A stretch of DNA of 64,000 bases from Streptomyces sp. HNM0574 (GTDB lineage Bacteria > Actinomycetota > Actinomycetes > Streptomycetales > Streptomycetaceae). How positions within the stretch are numbered: the first letter of the stretch is position 1; the number at the start of each line of letters is the position of its first letter. The notes beneath the pieces were generated by a model. It did not search any database and was not told where the DNA came from. It was given only the letters and a program-made list of their open reading frames with translations. A program made the position numbers and the translations under genes. This document shows, piece after piece, positions 1 to 8,214 of the stretch. Location: positions 434,001-498,000 of the forward strand of contig NZ_JAASAH010000002.1 in assembly GCF_012726235.1 (NCBI RefSeq). The letters are read 5' to 3'.

Positions 1-1
1 G

Positions 2-190
2 GGGCACGTCGTCAACATCGACAAGGTGCTGCTGAACGCCACCGGCGTCGCGCTGAGCTGCCTGTTCCTCTTCCCGCCGGTGCGCGCGGTGCTGCGCCGC
101 CGCCACCCGGCCGCGCTGCGGCTGCCCGGGCAGCCGCCCGCGGGCTCGGGGGCGACCCCGAGAAGGGCCAGGGTCGGGATCGCTCCCTGA
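2..190 (+). CDS. VanZ-like membrane protein, C-terminal fragment
   Basis: This is the 3' end of a gene that enters from the left edge; 62 residues remain in the frame starting at base 2. The fragment begins GHVVNIDKVLLNATGVALSC, which resembles the last membrane segment of VanZ-family proteins (a polar D-x-x-LLN-x-x-G stretch running into a hydrophobic helix). A basic, proline-rich tail ends at TGA. VanZ proteins are small integral membrane proteins; some give low-level teicoplanin resistance, most are uncharacterised. A second VanZ-like gene lies at 9564-10082. The fragment is short, so the family call is tentative. Confidence 0.5.
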   Translation, partial: GHVVNIDKVLLNATGVALSCLFLFPPVRAVLRRRHPAALRLPGQPPAGSGATPRRARVGIAP

Positions 191-286
191 GGACGACGCC
201 GGGGCGCCCGCGCGGACCTACCGTGGAATCACGGAGGGGCCGCGACGTACCGCCCGCCCGTGAGTCAAGAGCGAAGGAGCCGCACC

Positions 287-487
287 ATGGCCGCACCACT
301 CGTCCGTCCCCGCGACAACCGGATGATCGGCGGTGTGTGCGCGGGAATCGCCCGCCGCTTCGGCATGAAGCCGAACACCGTGCGGATGCTGTTCGTGGTC
401 TCCTGCCTGCTGCCGGGGCCGCAGTTCCTGCTGTACCTCGCGCTGTGGATCCTGCTCCCCGACGAGGGCGCGCGCACGGCCTGGTGA
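287..487 (+). CDS. PspC-domain membrane protein
   Basis: A 66-residue protein that is nearly all PspC domain. The motif RMIGGVCAGIARRFGM (about residues 11-26) is followed by a hydrophobic segment ending in YLALWILLPDEG. PspC proteins are inner-membrane proteins linked to envelope-stress (phage-shock) responses; in actinomycetes the domain also occurs in sensor kinases, but here it stands alone. The ATG at 287 is preferred over an in-frame GTG at 260 because AAGGAG (274-279) lies 7 nt upstream of it. A strong hairpin follows the stop codon. The domain call is good; the physiological role is inferred only from the family. Confidence 0.85.
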   Translation: MAAPLVRPRDNRMIGGVCAGIARRFGMKPNTVRMLFVVSCLLPGPQFLLYLALWILLPDEGARTAW

Positions 488-511
488 CCACCGCGCGCGA
501 CGACGGGCTCA

Positions 512-567
512 CGCACGACAGTGGCGGGCCGCACCCGGCGAGGGGTGCGGCCCGCCACTGTCGTGCG
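512..567. terminator. Bidirectional terminator, perfect 25-bp stem
   Basis: Bases 512-536 and 543-567 form a perfect 25-bp inverted repeat around a 6-nt loop (GGCGAG). It lies between the convergent ends of the PspC gene and the small secreted protein gene, so it probably terminates both. There is no U-tract, as is usual in Streptomyces. Confidence 0.9.
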
Positions 568-577
568 CGGGGGTCCG

Positions 578-889
578 TCAGCCGACGGGGAGGCCACCCA
601 GCAGACCGCCCTGGTTGGCGCCCTTGGACAGCGCCTCCTCCGCGACGGACGTGAGCATCTTGCCCGCGGGGCGCACGACGTCCTGGCTCTCGCCGAGGGT
701 CTCGGCGGTGCCCTCCGGCAGGTTCGCGGCGAGGCTCTCCGCGGGGACGCTCTCCACGGCACCGGCGGCGGTGCTGGTGGCGCCGTCGAGCGTCTGGGCG
801 GTGTTGGCGGAGGCGACCCCGCCGCCGGCGGCGGCGAATGCGGCGGAGAGGGCGGCGACGCCGAGCGTCTTCTTCGTTACCTGCTTCAT
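578..889 (-). CDS. Small secreted protein, unknown function
   Basis: A 103-residue protein with a clear Sec signal peptide: basic start MKQVTKKT, hydrophobic core AALSAAFAAAGGGVA, likely cleavage after VASA near residue 28. The mature part is short, Ala/Glu/Gly-rich, cysteine-free and ends in GGLLGGLPVG. It resembles a family of small exported Streptomyces proteins that I recognise only by general form. The first ATG has GAGGAC about 10 nt upstream. It is alone on its transcript, bounded by the 512-567 hairpin. It could be a wall-associated or developmental protein; nothing in the sequence decides this. Confidence 0.8.
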   Translation of the reverse strand: MKQVTKKTLGVAALSAAFAAAGGGVASANTAQTLDGATSTAAGAVESVPAESLAANLPEGTAETLGESQDVVRPAGKMLTSVAEEALSKGANQGGLLGGLPVG

Positions 890-986
890 CAGTGACTACG
901 TCCTCATGTGGGGGCTTTTGAGCAGCGCCGATGAACGTAGCCATGGATTCCGACGTGCCGCAAACATCCGGCTTTGGCCGGGAGTC

Positions 987-1020
987 GGCGCGGCGCGGCG
1001 TTTCGCCGCCGCTCCGCGCC
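987..1020 (-). terminator. Probable terminator after add
   Basis: An imperfect GC-rich inverted repeat (arm GGCGCGGCGCGGCG at 987-1000, 3-nt loop, complementary arm 1004-1020 with a mismatch or bulge) lies 30 bp past the add stop codon. Confidence 0.5.
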
Positions 1021-1049
1021 GTCCGCGAGCGCGGCCCCGCGTGCCAGGA

Positions 1050-2216
1050 TCAGCCGTTGCCGTTGCGGTATGCGCTGGTCACAGCGGTGTCGGGCGGTGA
1101 GGCCCGGAAGAGCCACTCGGCCTTGAGCTCGGCGTAGCCGGGCTTGATCACCTCGTTGATCATGGCGAGACGTTCATCGAAAGGAATGAACGCGGACTTC
1201 ATCGCATTGACCGTGAACCACTGCATGTCGTCGAGCGTGTAGTCGAACGTCCGGACCAGGTGCTCGAATTCGCCGCTCATCGTGGTGCCGCTCATGAGCC
1301 GGTTGTCGGTGTTCACCGTGGCGCGGAAGTGCAGCCTCCGCAGCAGCCCGATGGGGTGCTCCTCGTACGAGGCGGCGGCGCCGGTCTGGAGGTTCGAGCT
1401 GGGGCACAGCTCCAGCGGAATCCGCTTGTCCCGCACGTAGTTGGCGAGCCGCCCCAGCGTCACCGAGCCGTCGTCGGCGACGTCGATGTCGTCGATGATG
1501 CGGACGCCGTGCCCGAGCCGGTCCGCGCCGCACCATTGGAGGGCCTGCCAGATGGAGGGCAGCCCGAAGGCTTCACCGGCGTGGATGGTGAAGTGGTTGT
1601 TCTCGCGCTTGAGGTACTCGAACGCGTCCAGGTGCCGGGTCGGCGGGTGGCCCGCCTCGGCGCCCGCGATGTCGAAGCCGACGACGCCCGAGTCGCGGTG
1701 CCGGTTGGCGAGTTCGGCGATCTCCAGGGCGCGGGCCGCGTGCCGCATCGCGGTGAGCAGGGCGCCGACGCGGATGCGGTTGCCGTCCTCGCGGGCGCGG
1801 CGCTCGCCCTCGCGGAAGCCCGCGCTGACGGCCTCGACGACGTCCTCCAGTTCGAGGCCGCCCTCCAGGTGCTGCTCGGGCGCGTAGCGCACCTCGGCGT
1901 AGACGACGCCGTCGGCCGCGAGGTCCTCGGCGCACTCGGCGGCGACGCGGAACAGGGCCTCGCGGGTCTGCATCACGCCGACGGTGTGCGCGAAGGTCTC
2001 CAAGTACCGCTCCAGGGAACCGGAGTTGGCGGCCTCCTTGAACCAGCGGTCCAGGCGGTCGGCGTCCGTCTCGGGGAGCGCGGTGTAGCCCGTCTCGCGG
2101 GCCAGGTCGACGATGGTGCCGGGGCGGAGGCCGCCGTCGAGGTGGTCGTGCAGCAGCACCTTGGGGGCGCGGCGGATCTGCTCCGCCGGAACGGTGTGGA
2201 TGGGCTGGCTCATCAT
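1050..2216 (-). CDS. add: Adenosine deaminase
   Basis: Hydrolyses adenosine or deoxyadenosine to inosine or deoxyinosine in purine salvage; cytosolic zinc enzyme with a TIM barrel. The 388-residue protein shows the metal-binding start LLHDHLDGG, the catalytic HAGEAFG near the middle, HGVRI, and NTDNRLMSG near the end (the usual T-D-D-P loop is T-D-N-R here). Two ATGs lie in tandem at 2216 and 2213. I chose 2216 because a -10-like TACAGT (2223-2228) lies 6 nt upstream, suggesting a leaderless mRNA; a longer reading to 2249 would run through the promoter. A 12-bp palindrome sharing 11 bases with the nucleoside importer promoter lies just upstream, so add is probably in the same regulon. Confidence 0.95.
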   Translation of the reverse strand: MMSQPIHTVPAEQIRRAPKVLLHDHLDGGLRPGTIVDLARETGYTALPETDADRLDRWFKEAANSGSLERYLETFAHTVGVMQTREALFRVAAECAEDLAADGVVYAEVRYAPEQHLEGGLELEDVVEAVSAGFREGERRAREDGNRIRVGALLTAMRHAARALEIAELANRHRDSGVVGFDIAGAEAGHPPTRHLDAFEYLKRENNHFTIHAGEAFGLPSIWQALQWCGADRLGHGVRIIDDIDVADDGSVTLGRLANYVRDKRIPLELCPSSNLQTGAAASYEEHPIGLLRRLHFRATVNTDNRLMSGTTMSGEFEHLVRTFDYTLDDMQWFTVNAMKSAFIPFDERLAMINEVIKPGYAELKAEWLFRASPPDTAVTSAYRNGNG

Positions 2217-2232
2217 TTCGGCACTGTAGCTG

Positions 2233-2244
2233 CTACGCGCGTAG
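2233..2244 (-). promoter_or_regulatory. Palindromic operator of add
   Basis: CTACGCGCGTAG is a perfect 12-bp palindrome just upstream of the presumed -10 box (TACAGT, 2223-2228 on the minus strand). ACGCGCGTAGA (2235-2245) recurs exactly at 18521-18531 in the promoter of the nucleoside importer. A repressor site is inferred from position and symmetry. Confidence 0.7.
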
Positions 2245-2364
2245 AACACATCGCCCCGGACTGACGCTTTTCAGCCACTCCCAACCGGGTTCCGGGACGC
2301 CCCCGCAGAACCGGTGACGCCCCGGCACTGTATGGACACCCCCGCTTCTGCCATCGTTCTGCCC

Positions 2365-3120
2365 ATGGCTCAACACGCTTTGCCACAGCGGCGGCAGGCC
2401 CGGATCGGGCGGCCGATGGGTACCGCCGACGGCCACACCCCCGACGCCGTCGTCCTGCTGCTCCCCGGAGGAGGCGTCGCCCGCAGCGTCCGCCGCCCCT
2501 CCCCCGTCCCCGCCGCCGCGGTGCTGCCGCTGGCGCGCCGGCTCGTACGGGCCGCGCGGGACGAGCAGTTGGCGGCACACGTCGTCCACTACCGCTGCCG
2601 TGGCTGGAACGACGAGGCCGCCCATCCCGCCGGGGACGCCGAGTGGGCGCTGGACGAGGTCGTCCGGCGCTACGGCGACGTGCCCGTCTGCCTGGCCGGG
2701 GTCGACGTCGGCGCCCGCGCGGCCCTCCGTGCCGCCGGGCACCACCTGGTGGAATCCGTCGTCGCGCTCGGCCCCTGGCTGCCGGACAAGCCGGGCGAGG
2801 AGCCCGTCGAACAGCTCGCCGGACGCCACGTCCTCCTCGTGCACGGCACCGACGACGCGCGCACCGACCCCGAGCTCAGCTACGAACTGGCCGAACGCGC
2901 CAAGCGGATCACGCCGGACGTGTGCCGCTTCGAGGTCCACACCGACGGCCACGGGCTCCGCGGCCACCAGTCCGAAGTCGGCGCCCTCGCCCAGGACTTC
3001 GTCCTCGGCTCCCTCTGCGGCCGCGACTACGCCCGCCCCGTCGCCGACGCGATGGCGGCCCCGCCGCCACTGGGCCTCCGGATGCCGCTCGCTTCGGGGT
3101 TCGGGAAGTCGTTGCGGTAG
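2365..3120 (+). CDS. Alpha/beta-hydrolase family protein
   Basis: A 251-residue protein with alpha/beta-hydrolase fold features: an early strand DAVVLLLPGGGVA, a central strand and elbow region PVCLAGVDVGARAAL, and a late strand HVLLVHGTDDARTDPE placing the acid. The usual G-x-S-x-G nucleophile is replaced by GVDVG, so a classical serine hydrolase mechanism is doubtful. A histidine sits in HTDGHGLRGH. The ATG at 2365 (MAQHALPQRR) is preferred over upstream starts at 2314 and 2332 because the added residues look non-coding. It is divergent from add and shares its control region. Substrate unknown. Confidence 0.75.
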   Translation: MAQHALPQRRQARIGRPMGTADGHTPDAVVLLLPGGGVARSVRRPSPVPAAAVLPLARRLVRAARDEQLAAHVVHYRCRGWNDEAAHPAGDAEWALDEVVRRYGDVPVCLAGVDVGARAALRAAGHHLVESVVALGPWLPDKPGEEPVEQLAGRHVLLVHGTDDARTDPELSYELAERAKRITPDVCRFEVHTDGHGLRGHQSEVGALAQDFVLGSLCGRDYARPVADAMAAPPPLGLRMPLASGFGKSLR

Positions 3121-3398
3121 CTTCCGGGCCCGTTCCGTGCGTCGCGGGGTGCGGACCCGCCGGGGCTCGGGGTGCCCCGTTCCGTGCGTCGCGGGGTGCC
3201 GGTGTGTGGCGGGTTGCTCCCGCAGTTCCCCGCGCCCCTTTTCGCGCTCGCCCCGCTTGGGAGGTCGGCGCGTAGGCGCAGGGCTGGCAAGCGCAGCGCC
3301 CGCCCCGGCGCGGGGTGCCCGTTCCGTACGTCGCGGGGTGCCGGTGTGTGGCGGGTTGCTCGCGCAGTTCCCCGCGCCCCCTGGTCGGGGCTCCGCCC
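3121..3398. repeat. Dispersed intergenic repeat, locus 1
   Basis: This gap between two convergent genes is filled by repeat modules. Module A, (G)CGCAGTTCCCCGCGCCCC, occurs near 3220-3238 and 3361-3380. Module B occurs once at about 3254-3300: CGCTTGGGAG, a GCGC/GCGC hairpin, then GGGCTGGCAAGCGCAGCG. A third element, CGTTCCGTGCGTCGCGGGGTGC and variants, is also repeated. The same modules recur at 33359-33658, 44143-44477 and 46724-47018. No gene is visible here. Confidence 0.85.
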
Positions 3399-4310
3399 CT
3401 ACCCCGCCCGTCGTCCCGTGTGCACGGTGCTGGCGGCGAGGTAGAAGGCGTCGGGGCGGTGGAGGATGCTGTCGGGGGAGTTCTCGTCGAGGAGGGTGTC
3501 GAGGGTGGTGAGGTCCTCGGCGGGGAGGTCGTCGGCGAGCATGTCGCGGCCGCGGGCGAAGTAACCGTGCAGGTGGGCCCGGTCCTCCTCGCTGAGCGGG
3601 GCCTGTTCCTGGATCAGGAAGGTGCGGGTGCCGGAGTGCTCCAGTCCGGCGCGGATCAGCATGCCGGGCCAGTCCTCGACGGTGTCGACGGCGCCGGGCA
3701 GTTCCGCGCGCATCCGCGTGAACCAGTCCTCCCAGGCCGCCTCCATCCGCACCTGGAGCCCGGGCCGGCCGAGGCCGATGTCGCGGGGCAGACAGCGGGA
3801 GCCGAGGCCGCGTTCGACGACGGCGAGCATCCCGCCGGGCGTGAGCGAGGCGGCGAAGGCGTCCAGCGCGGCCTGCTGGTCGCCGATGTGGTGGACGACG
3901 TGGCTCGTCCAGATCACGTCGGCCGCGCCGAGCTCGCCGAAGTCGTCCGGGAGTTCGGCGTGCAGCGTCGACACCCGGCCGTGCACGCCCTCCCGTTCGG
4001 CGCGGACGGTCACCCGCTCCAGCAGCCCGGGCGTGCTGTCGACGGCGACGGTCTCGGCGGTGGGGAACGCGTGCGCGAGCACCGCCGTCGCCACGCCGGG
4101 ACCGCTGCCGACGTCCAGTACGCGGCCGACGGTCTCGGCGCCCCAGCCGCCCTCCAGCAGCAGGCCGCGGACCCAGGCGGCGGCCTCCTCCAGGAAGGGC
4201 AGCCGCAGTTCGGCCTCGCGTTCGAGGTGCGCCGCCATCTCGGCCCAGTCGATGTCGTCGTGGCTGTGGTGCGCGTGGTGTCCCTGGTGGTGGTGCGGGT
4301 TCGTCGGCAT
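3399..4310 (-). CDS. SAM-dependent methyltransferase
   Basis: A 303-residue class I methyltransferase. The SAM-binding motif VLDVGSGPGVATAVL (about residues 64-78) is followed by an acidic strand end (VAVDSTPGLL) and a post-motif segment DVIWTSHVVHHIG typical of methyltransferase-11 or -25 domains. The N-terminus is very histidine-rich (MPTNPHHHQGHHAHHSHDD), which could bind metal or be a low-complexity tail. The ATG at 4310 is the first start in frame. The gene is monocistronic, running into repeat locus 1, with a LysR gene upstream on the same strand. Substrate cannot be told from sequence. Confidence 0.85.
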   Translation of the reverse strand: MPTNPHHHQGHHAHHSHDDIDWAEMAAHLEREAELRLPFLEEAAAWVRGLLLEGGWGAETVGRVLDVGSGPGVATAVLAHAFPTAETVAVDSTPGLLERVTVRAEREGVHGRVSTLHAELPDDFGELGAADVIWTSHVVHHIGDQQAALDAFAASLTPGGMLAVVERGLGSRCLPRDIGLGRPGLQVRMEAAWEDWFTRMRAELPGAVDTVEDWPGMLIRAGLEHSGTRTFLIQEQAPLSEEDRAHLHGYFARGRDMLADDLPAEDLTTLDTLLDENSPDSILHRPDAFYLAASTVHTGRRAG

Positions 4311-4413
4311 GACCCCTCTGCTCCGCGGCCCGGCGGGCCGTCACTCGTACCTACGGTGCGTCACCGGCATACGTGCCGCGCGCGGGAGGCCGTCATGCGC
4401 CCCGCGCCACGGC

Positions 4414-5367
4414 TCACCCCGAGAGGAGCTGGCCGCGCCGGCTCAGCAGGAACTGTTTGAACGCCGCCACCGGCGGGGTGTCCGGATGCCCCGCCTGCCA
4501 GGCCAGCCCGATCTCGCGCACCGCCCGCGGCGCCGTCACCGTCAACTCCCGTACGCCGGGCCGCGGCAGCGCGGGCGGCGGCAGCAGGGCGACCCCGAGA
4601 CCGGCGGCCACCAGCCCGCGGATCGTCTCCGCCTCCTCCCCCTCGAAAGCGATCCGCGGGGTGAACCCGGCCTGCGCGCACAGCGCGTCCAGGATGCGGC
4701 GCATGCCGTAGCCGCGCTCCAGCGTCACGAAGGACTCGTCGGCCGCCTCCGCCAGCCGGATGCGCTTGCGCGAGGCGAGCCGGTGGTCGTCCGGCACGAC
4801 CAGGCTCAGCCGCTGCTCGTCCAGCCGCCGCGCGACGAGGTCGGGCGCTTCGGGTACGGGCGAGGTCAGGCACAGGTCGAGCTCCCCGGCGCGCAGCCGG
4901 TCGAGCATCGCCTCGCCGTAGTTCTGCACCAGCGCGAACCGCACCCGCGGATGCTCGGCGCGGAAGGTGCGCAGCAGGCCGGGGACGGTCTCCCAGCCGA
5001 GGGTGTGCAGGAAGCCGAAGGCGACCTTGCCCGTCGCGGGGTCGGCGTCGGACCGCACCGACTCGGCGGCCTGCTCGACGGAGGCCAGGGCGCGCTCGGC
5101 GGAGGCGAGGAAGGTGCGTCCGGCGGGGGTGAGGGAGAGCGTGCGGCCGTGCCGGGCGAAGAGCGCGACGCCGAGATCCGACTCCAGCCGGGTCATCGCG
5201 CGGCTCAACGTGGACTGCGGGACGCCGAGTTCGTGTGCGGCGCGCGTCACGTGCTCGTACCGCGCGACGGCCGTGAACTGCGCGAGCCGCGGGGCGAGCG
5301 AGGCGGCCCAGCTGGATGTGACCAAGATGTCTTCTTCGTTGCCTGACCGTGACATGACCCGTCTCAT
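4414..5367 (-). CDS. LysR-family transcriptional regulator
   Basis: A 317-residue LysR regulator. The N-terminal winged helix-turn-helix (APRLAQFTAVARYEHVTRAA ... VPQSTLSRAMTRLE, about residues 25-65) precedes a LysR substrate-binding domain with GKVAFGFLHTLGWETVPGLL. It is divergent from an MFS exporter across about 80 bp, the usual arrangement in which a LysR protein controls its neighbour and itself. Start codons at 5367 and 5355 are both possible, with no clear ribosome site. The shared gap contains repeated ATGCAT/GCAT elements (TGCATGGATGG, TGCATTGGACGCAT) that may be binding sites. Confidence 0.9.
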   Translation of the reverse strand: MRRVMSRSGNEEDILVTSSWAASLAPRLAQFTAVARYEHVTRAAHELGVPQSTLSRAMTRLESDLGVALFARHGRTLSLTPAGRTFLASAERALASVEQAAESVRSDADPATGKVAFGFLHTLGWETVPGLLRTFRAEHPRVRFALVQNYGEAMLDRLRAGELDLCLTSPVPEAPDLVARRLDEQRLSLVVPDDHRLASRKRIRLAEAADESFVTLERGYGMRRILDALCAQAGFTPRIAFEGEEAETIRGLVAAGLGVALLPPPALPRPGVRELTVTAPRAVREIGLAWQAGHPDTPPVAAFKQFLLSRRGQLLSG

Positions 5368-5410
5368 CTGCGGTGATGCATGGATGGATCGATTATCGCA
5401 GTTTCGTGCA

Positions 5411-5440
5411 TTGGACGCATGAGGTCCGGGGCCGTACGTT
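5411..5440 (+). promoter_or_regulatory. Leaderless promoter of the MFS gene
   Basis: TTGGAC (5411-5416) and TACGTT (5435-5440), 18 bp apart, are followed 7 nt later by the ATG at 5448, so the transcript probably starts at the initiation codon. Confidence 0.6.
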
Positions 5441-5447
5441 CCTTGAC

Positions 5448-6797
5448 ATGCCTGCTGTTGATACCAAGGCGTCCACCACGGTGGACGCCGCCTTTGACCC
5501 GGCCCCCTCCTCCACTCCCTCCGCGAAGCCCGCGAGCCCCACGACGGCCGCCTCCGCGGACTCCGCCTCCGGACGCCCCGCCGACCCCGAGGCCACCAAG
5601 CTCAGCCCCGGCGACCCCGGGCACTCGCGGATGCGGCTCGCGCTCTTCGCCGCAGGACTCGCCACCTTCGCGCTGCTCTACTCCACCCAGGCACTCCTCC
5701 CCGAGATATCCCACTCCCTGGGGGCCACCCCGGACCAGGCGAGCTGGACGGTCTCCGGCGCCACCATCGGCCTCGCCGTCGCCGTGCTCCCGCTCGCCGC
5801 GCTCTCCGAACGCTTCGGCAGGCGCCGCATGCTCACCGTCTCCATGACGGTGGCCGTCGCGCTCGCCCTCGTCATCCCGTTCGCCCCGAGCCTCGGCGCG
5901 CTGATCGCGCTGCGCACGGCCCAGGGCGCGGCGATCGCGGGCGTCCCCGCCTCCGCCATGGCCTTCCTCTCGGACGAGGTCCGCTCCCGGCACCTCGTCG
6001 GCGCCATCGGGCTCTTCGTCGCGGGCAACAGCGTCGGCGGCATGAGCGGCCGCATCCTCACCGGCTGGGTCACGCAGGCATGGGGCTGGCGGGCCGGGCT
6101 CGCCGCCGTCGCGCTGACGTCGCTGCTGGCGCTCGTCGCCTACCAGCTGCTCGTACCGCGGGCCCGCAACTTCACGCCCGCGCCGCTCAACCCGCGCGCC
6201 GTCGCCCGCACCGTCGGCCGGCACCTGCGCAACCCGCTGCTGGTCCGGCTGTACGTCATCGGCGGACTGTTCATGACCGTCTTCGGCGCCGTCTACACCA
6301 CCATCGGCTACCGCCTCGTCGCCGAGCCCTTCGGCCTCTCCCAGGGCCTCGTCGGCTCGATCTTCGTGATCTACCTCGTCGGCACCGCCGCCTCCGCCAC
6401 CGCGGGACGCCTCAACAGCTGGCTCGGCCGGCGCGGCACGCTCTACCTCGGCATCGGCACCGCCTCCGCCGGACTGCTGCTGAGCCTCGCCGACAACATG
6501 GCCGCCGTCGTCCTCGGCCTCGTCCTCATCACGGCGGGCTTCTTCGCGGGCCACTCCGTCGCCTCCGGCTCCGTCAGCCAGACCGCGACCGAGGGCAAGG
6601 CCCAGGCGTCCGCGCTCTACCAGATGGCGTACTACCTGGGCAGCTCCGTCGGCGGCGCCCTCGGCGCGGCCGCCTTCGCCTCCGCGGGCTGGTCCGCCAC
6701 GGTCGCCCTCACCCTCACCGCCATGACCCTCGCCGCAGGCGTCACCCTGTACGCGACCCGCCGGGCCGTGGTGCAGCGGCGGGCGGTGGCGGCCTGA
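5448..6797 (+). CDS. MFS transporter (drug/metabolite exporter type)
   Basis: A 449-residue 12-TM major facilitator protein. After a Pro/Ser-rich cytoplasmic tail of about 55 residues come helices starting LALFAAGLATFALLYSTQAL. The loop 2-3 signature is ALSERFGRRRMLT, and an exporter-type motif lies at GAAIAGVPASAMAFLSDEV. The family resembles YnfM/AraJ-like proton-driven efflux pumps. The ATG at 5448 was chosen over an in-frame start at 5373 because a good -10 box lies 7 nt upstream and the longer version reads through the divergent promoter. Likely controlled by the divergent LysR protein. Substrate unknown. Confidence 0.92.
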   Translation: MPAVDTKASTTVDAAFDPAPSSTPSAKPASPTTAASADSASGRPADPEATKLSPGDPGHSRMRLALFAAGLATFALLYSTQALLPEISHSLGATPDQASWTVSGATIGLAVAVLPLAALSERFGRRRMLTVSMTVAVALALVIPFAPSLGALIALRTAQGAAIAGVPASAMAFLSDEVRSRHLVGAIGLFVAGNSVGGMSGRILTGWVTQAWGWRAGLAAVALTSLLALVAYQLLVPRARNFTPAPLNPRAVARTVGRHLRNPLLVRLYVIGGLFMTVFGAVYTTIGYRLVAEPFGLSQGLVGSIFVIYLVGTAASATAGRLNSWLGRRGTLYLGIGTASAGLLLSLADNMAAVVLGLVLITAGFFAGHSVASGSVSQTATEGKAQASALYQMAYYLGSSVGGALGAAAFASAGWSATVALTLTAMTLAAGVTLYATRRAVVQRRAVAA

Positions 6798-6810
6798 CAC
6801 ACGCCCGCTT

Positions 6811-6847
6811 CGAAGCCCCCGGCGCCTGCTCGGCTCCGGGGGCTTCG
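6811..6847 (+). terminator. Terminator after the MFS gene
   Basis: CGAAGCCCCCGG (6811-6822) pairs perfectly with CCGGGGGCTTCG (6836-6847), a 12-bp stem with a 13-nt loop, 14 bp past the MFS stop. Confidence 0.85.
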
Positions 6848-6967
6848 GGTGTTGGCGGTCAGACGCGGCCGAAGTCGTCCGCCACCGCACCCGTCTCCCC
6901 CAGGGACGGATATCGGTCATCCTCGGCGGGTACGCCGCACCGCACCGGCCACGAAAGGGAGTTGGCG

Positions 6968-7558
6968 ATGACCGTCACGTTCTGGTCCCGACGGGAGGAG
7001 GGCGCCCGGGGACGGGTCGTGCCGTCCCGGTTGGCCGCGGGTCTGCTCACGGGGATGGTCGCGGTGCACATGGTGCTCATCGTGTTCGGGAACGTCACGG
7101 ACTTCGGTACCAACCGGGAGTTCGTCCGGCACGTCCTGTCGATGGACACCACCTTCAAGGACCCGGACCTGATGTGGCGCGCGGTGGCCTCCCGCCCCCT
7201 CCAGGACGCCGCCTACCTGCTGATCATCGCCTGGGAAGCCCTGACCGCCATCCTCCTCACCCTCGCCTGCCTCACCTGGGTACGCGCCCTCCGCCCCGGC
7301 CCCCGCGCCCGCGAGGCCCTCCCCCGCGCCCACCGCCTCAGCAGCCTGGGCCTCCTCGCCGTGATGCTCCTCTTCGGCGGCGGCTTCCTCACCCTCGGCG
7401 GCGAGTGGTTCGCCATGTGGCAGTCCGAGGACTGGAACGGCCTCGACTCGGCCCTGCGCAACTTTCTGGTGGCGGGGGTGGGGTGGGGGGTGGTGCAGGT
7501 GTCGGTGCGGGACGAGGGGAGCACGCACCGGAACCAGGCCGGGGAGGGCGAAGTGTGA
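6968..7558 (+). CDS. DUF2165-family small membrane protein
   Basis: A 196-residue integral membrane protein with about four membrane segments: LLTGMVAVHMVLIVFGN, AAYLLIIAWEALTAILLTLA, LGLLAVMLLFGGGFLTLGG, and a last one ending FLVAGVGWGVVQVSV. The loop FGTNREFVRHVLSMDTTF is typical of DUF2165 proteins, which have no established function. The ATG at 6968 has GAAAGGGAG upstream and is preferred over longer readings. It stands alone after the MFS terminator. The C-terminus is hydrophilic and cytoplasmic. Confidence 0.8.
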   Translation: MTVTFWSRREEGARGRVVPSRLAAGLLTGMVAVHMVLIVFGNVTDFGTNREFVRHVLSMDTTFKDPDLMWRAVASRPLQDAAYLLIIAWEALTAILLTLACLTWVRALRPGPRAREALPRAHRLSSLGLLAVMLLFGGGFLTLGGEWFAMWQSEDWNGLDSALRNFLVAGVGWGVVQVSVRDEGSTHRNQAGEGEV

Positions 7559-7606
7559 CGGGGAAGAGTCCCTCTTGACCGGTTCGTGGTCCGCACGCAT
7601 GTGTTG

Positions 7607-7696
7607 CTGATCGGCGATGTCCCGCGCGCGAGAGCGGAGCCAGCGCAGGGCGAGGCGTGGGGTTGGGGCCGTGTAGGTGCCGAGGTTGTAGCGCGG
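7607..7696 (-). pseudogene. Possible coding remnant
   Basis: One minus-strand frame reads YNLGTYTAPTPRLALRWL and then RSRARDIADQ, which resembles a motif in small Streptomyces hypothetical proteins; the flanking sequence in this frame does not look coding. The surrounding gap 7559-7758 has no other convincing gene. The interpretation rests on pattern memory. Confidence 0.3.
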
Positions 7697-7758
7697 GCCC
7701 GAGGTGATGAAGGCGGTTGCCTTGCATCGGAGCGGTGTGCGCCGTGGGGTGGCTGCCG

Positions 7759-8214
7759 TCAGCATGCCGGGATCTCCGTGGCCGGGTTCGCCCCGGACAG
7801 CGACAAGTCCGGTGCGACGACTTGGAGTTCAGCGGTCACGGTGTGGCCGCTCTTCTCGTCGCCTCGGATACGGAGTCGGTCGGCGAGGGCGGAGACGAGG
7901 CCGAGGCCGCGACCGTGCGGCTCGGTCTCGTCCGGTGCTTCCACGCGAGGAGCGCCGGGCTTGCCGCCCGCGTCCGTGACCGAGATGGCGAGCGTGCGGG
8001 GTGAGCGGGTGACCGTGACGTGGAAGGCGCACCGGCCGCTGGAGCTGTGCAGCAAGGCGTTCGTGGCGAGCTCGGTGACGATCAGCGCGGCGTCGTCCGC
8101 CTGCGGGCTACCCGTGAGGATGTCGCGCGTCCAGCGGCGGACTCGGCTGACCTCCTCGCTGCGTCCCGGACAGGTGAACTCCCAGACCCTGGCCCTACTC
8201 ATATACTCGTCCAT
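7759..8214 (-). CDS. ATP-binding protein, anti-sigma kinase (RsbW/SpoIIAB) type
   Basis: A 151-residue HATPase_c domain protein of the kind very abundant in Streptomyces. Motifs are the N box VTELATNALLHS, the G1 box VTDAGGKP and the G2 box HGRGLGLVSALADR. Such proteins bind and phosphorylate anti-sigma antagonists or act as stand-alone ATPases. The ATG at 8214 has AAAGGAAC about 6 nt upstream. An inverted repeat ACTCGT-CCAT-ACGAGT covers the start codon, so repressor binding here would block expression. The NUDIX gene ends 45 bp upstream on the same strand, so the two may be cotranscribed. Confidence 0.88.
   Translation of the reverse strand: MDEYMSRARVWEFTCPGRSEEVSRVRRWTRDILTGSPQADDAALIVTELATNALLHSSSGRCAFHVTVTRSPRTLAISVTDAGGKPGAPRVEAPDETEPHGRGLGLVSALADRLRIRGDEKSGHTVTAELQVVAPDLSLSGANPATEIPAC

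Noticed and set aside
2600..3511. Long plus-strand frames running through the hydrolase gene into repeat locus 1.
   Set aside because: They are Arg/Pro/Ser-rich shadows of the hydrolase and methyltransferase genes and continue through repeats.
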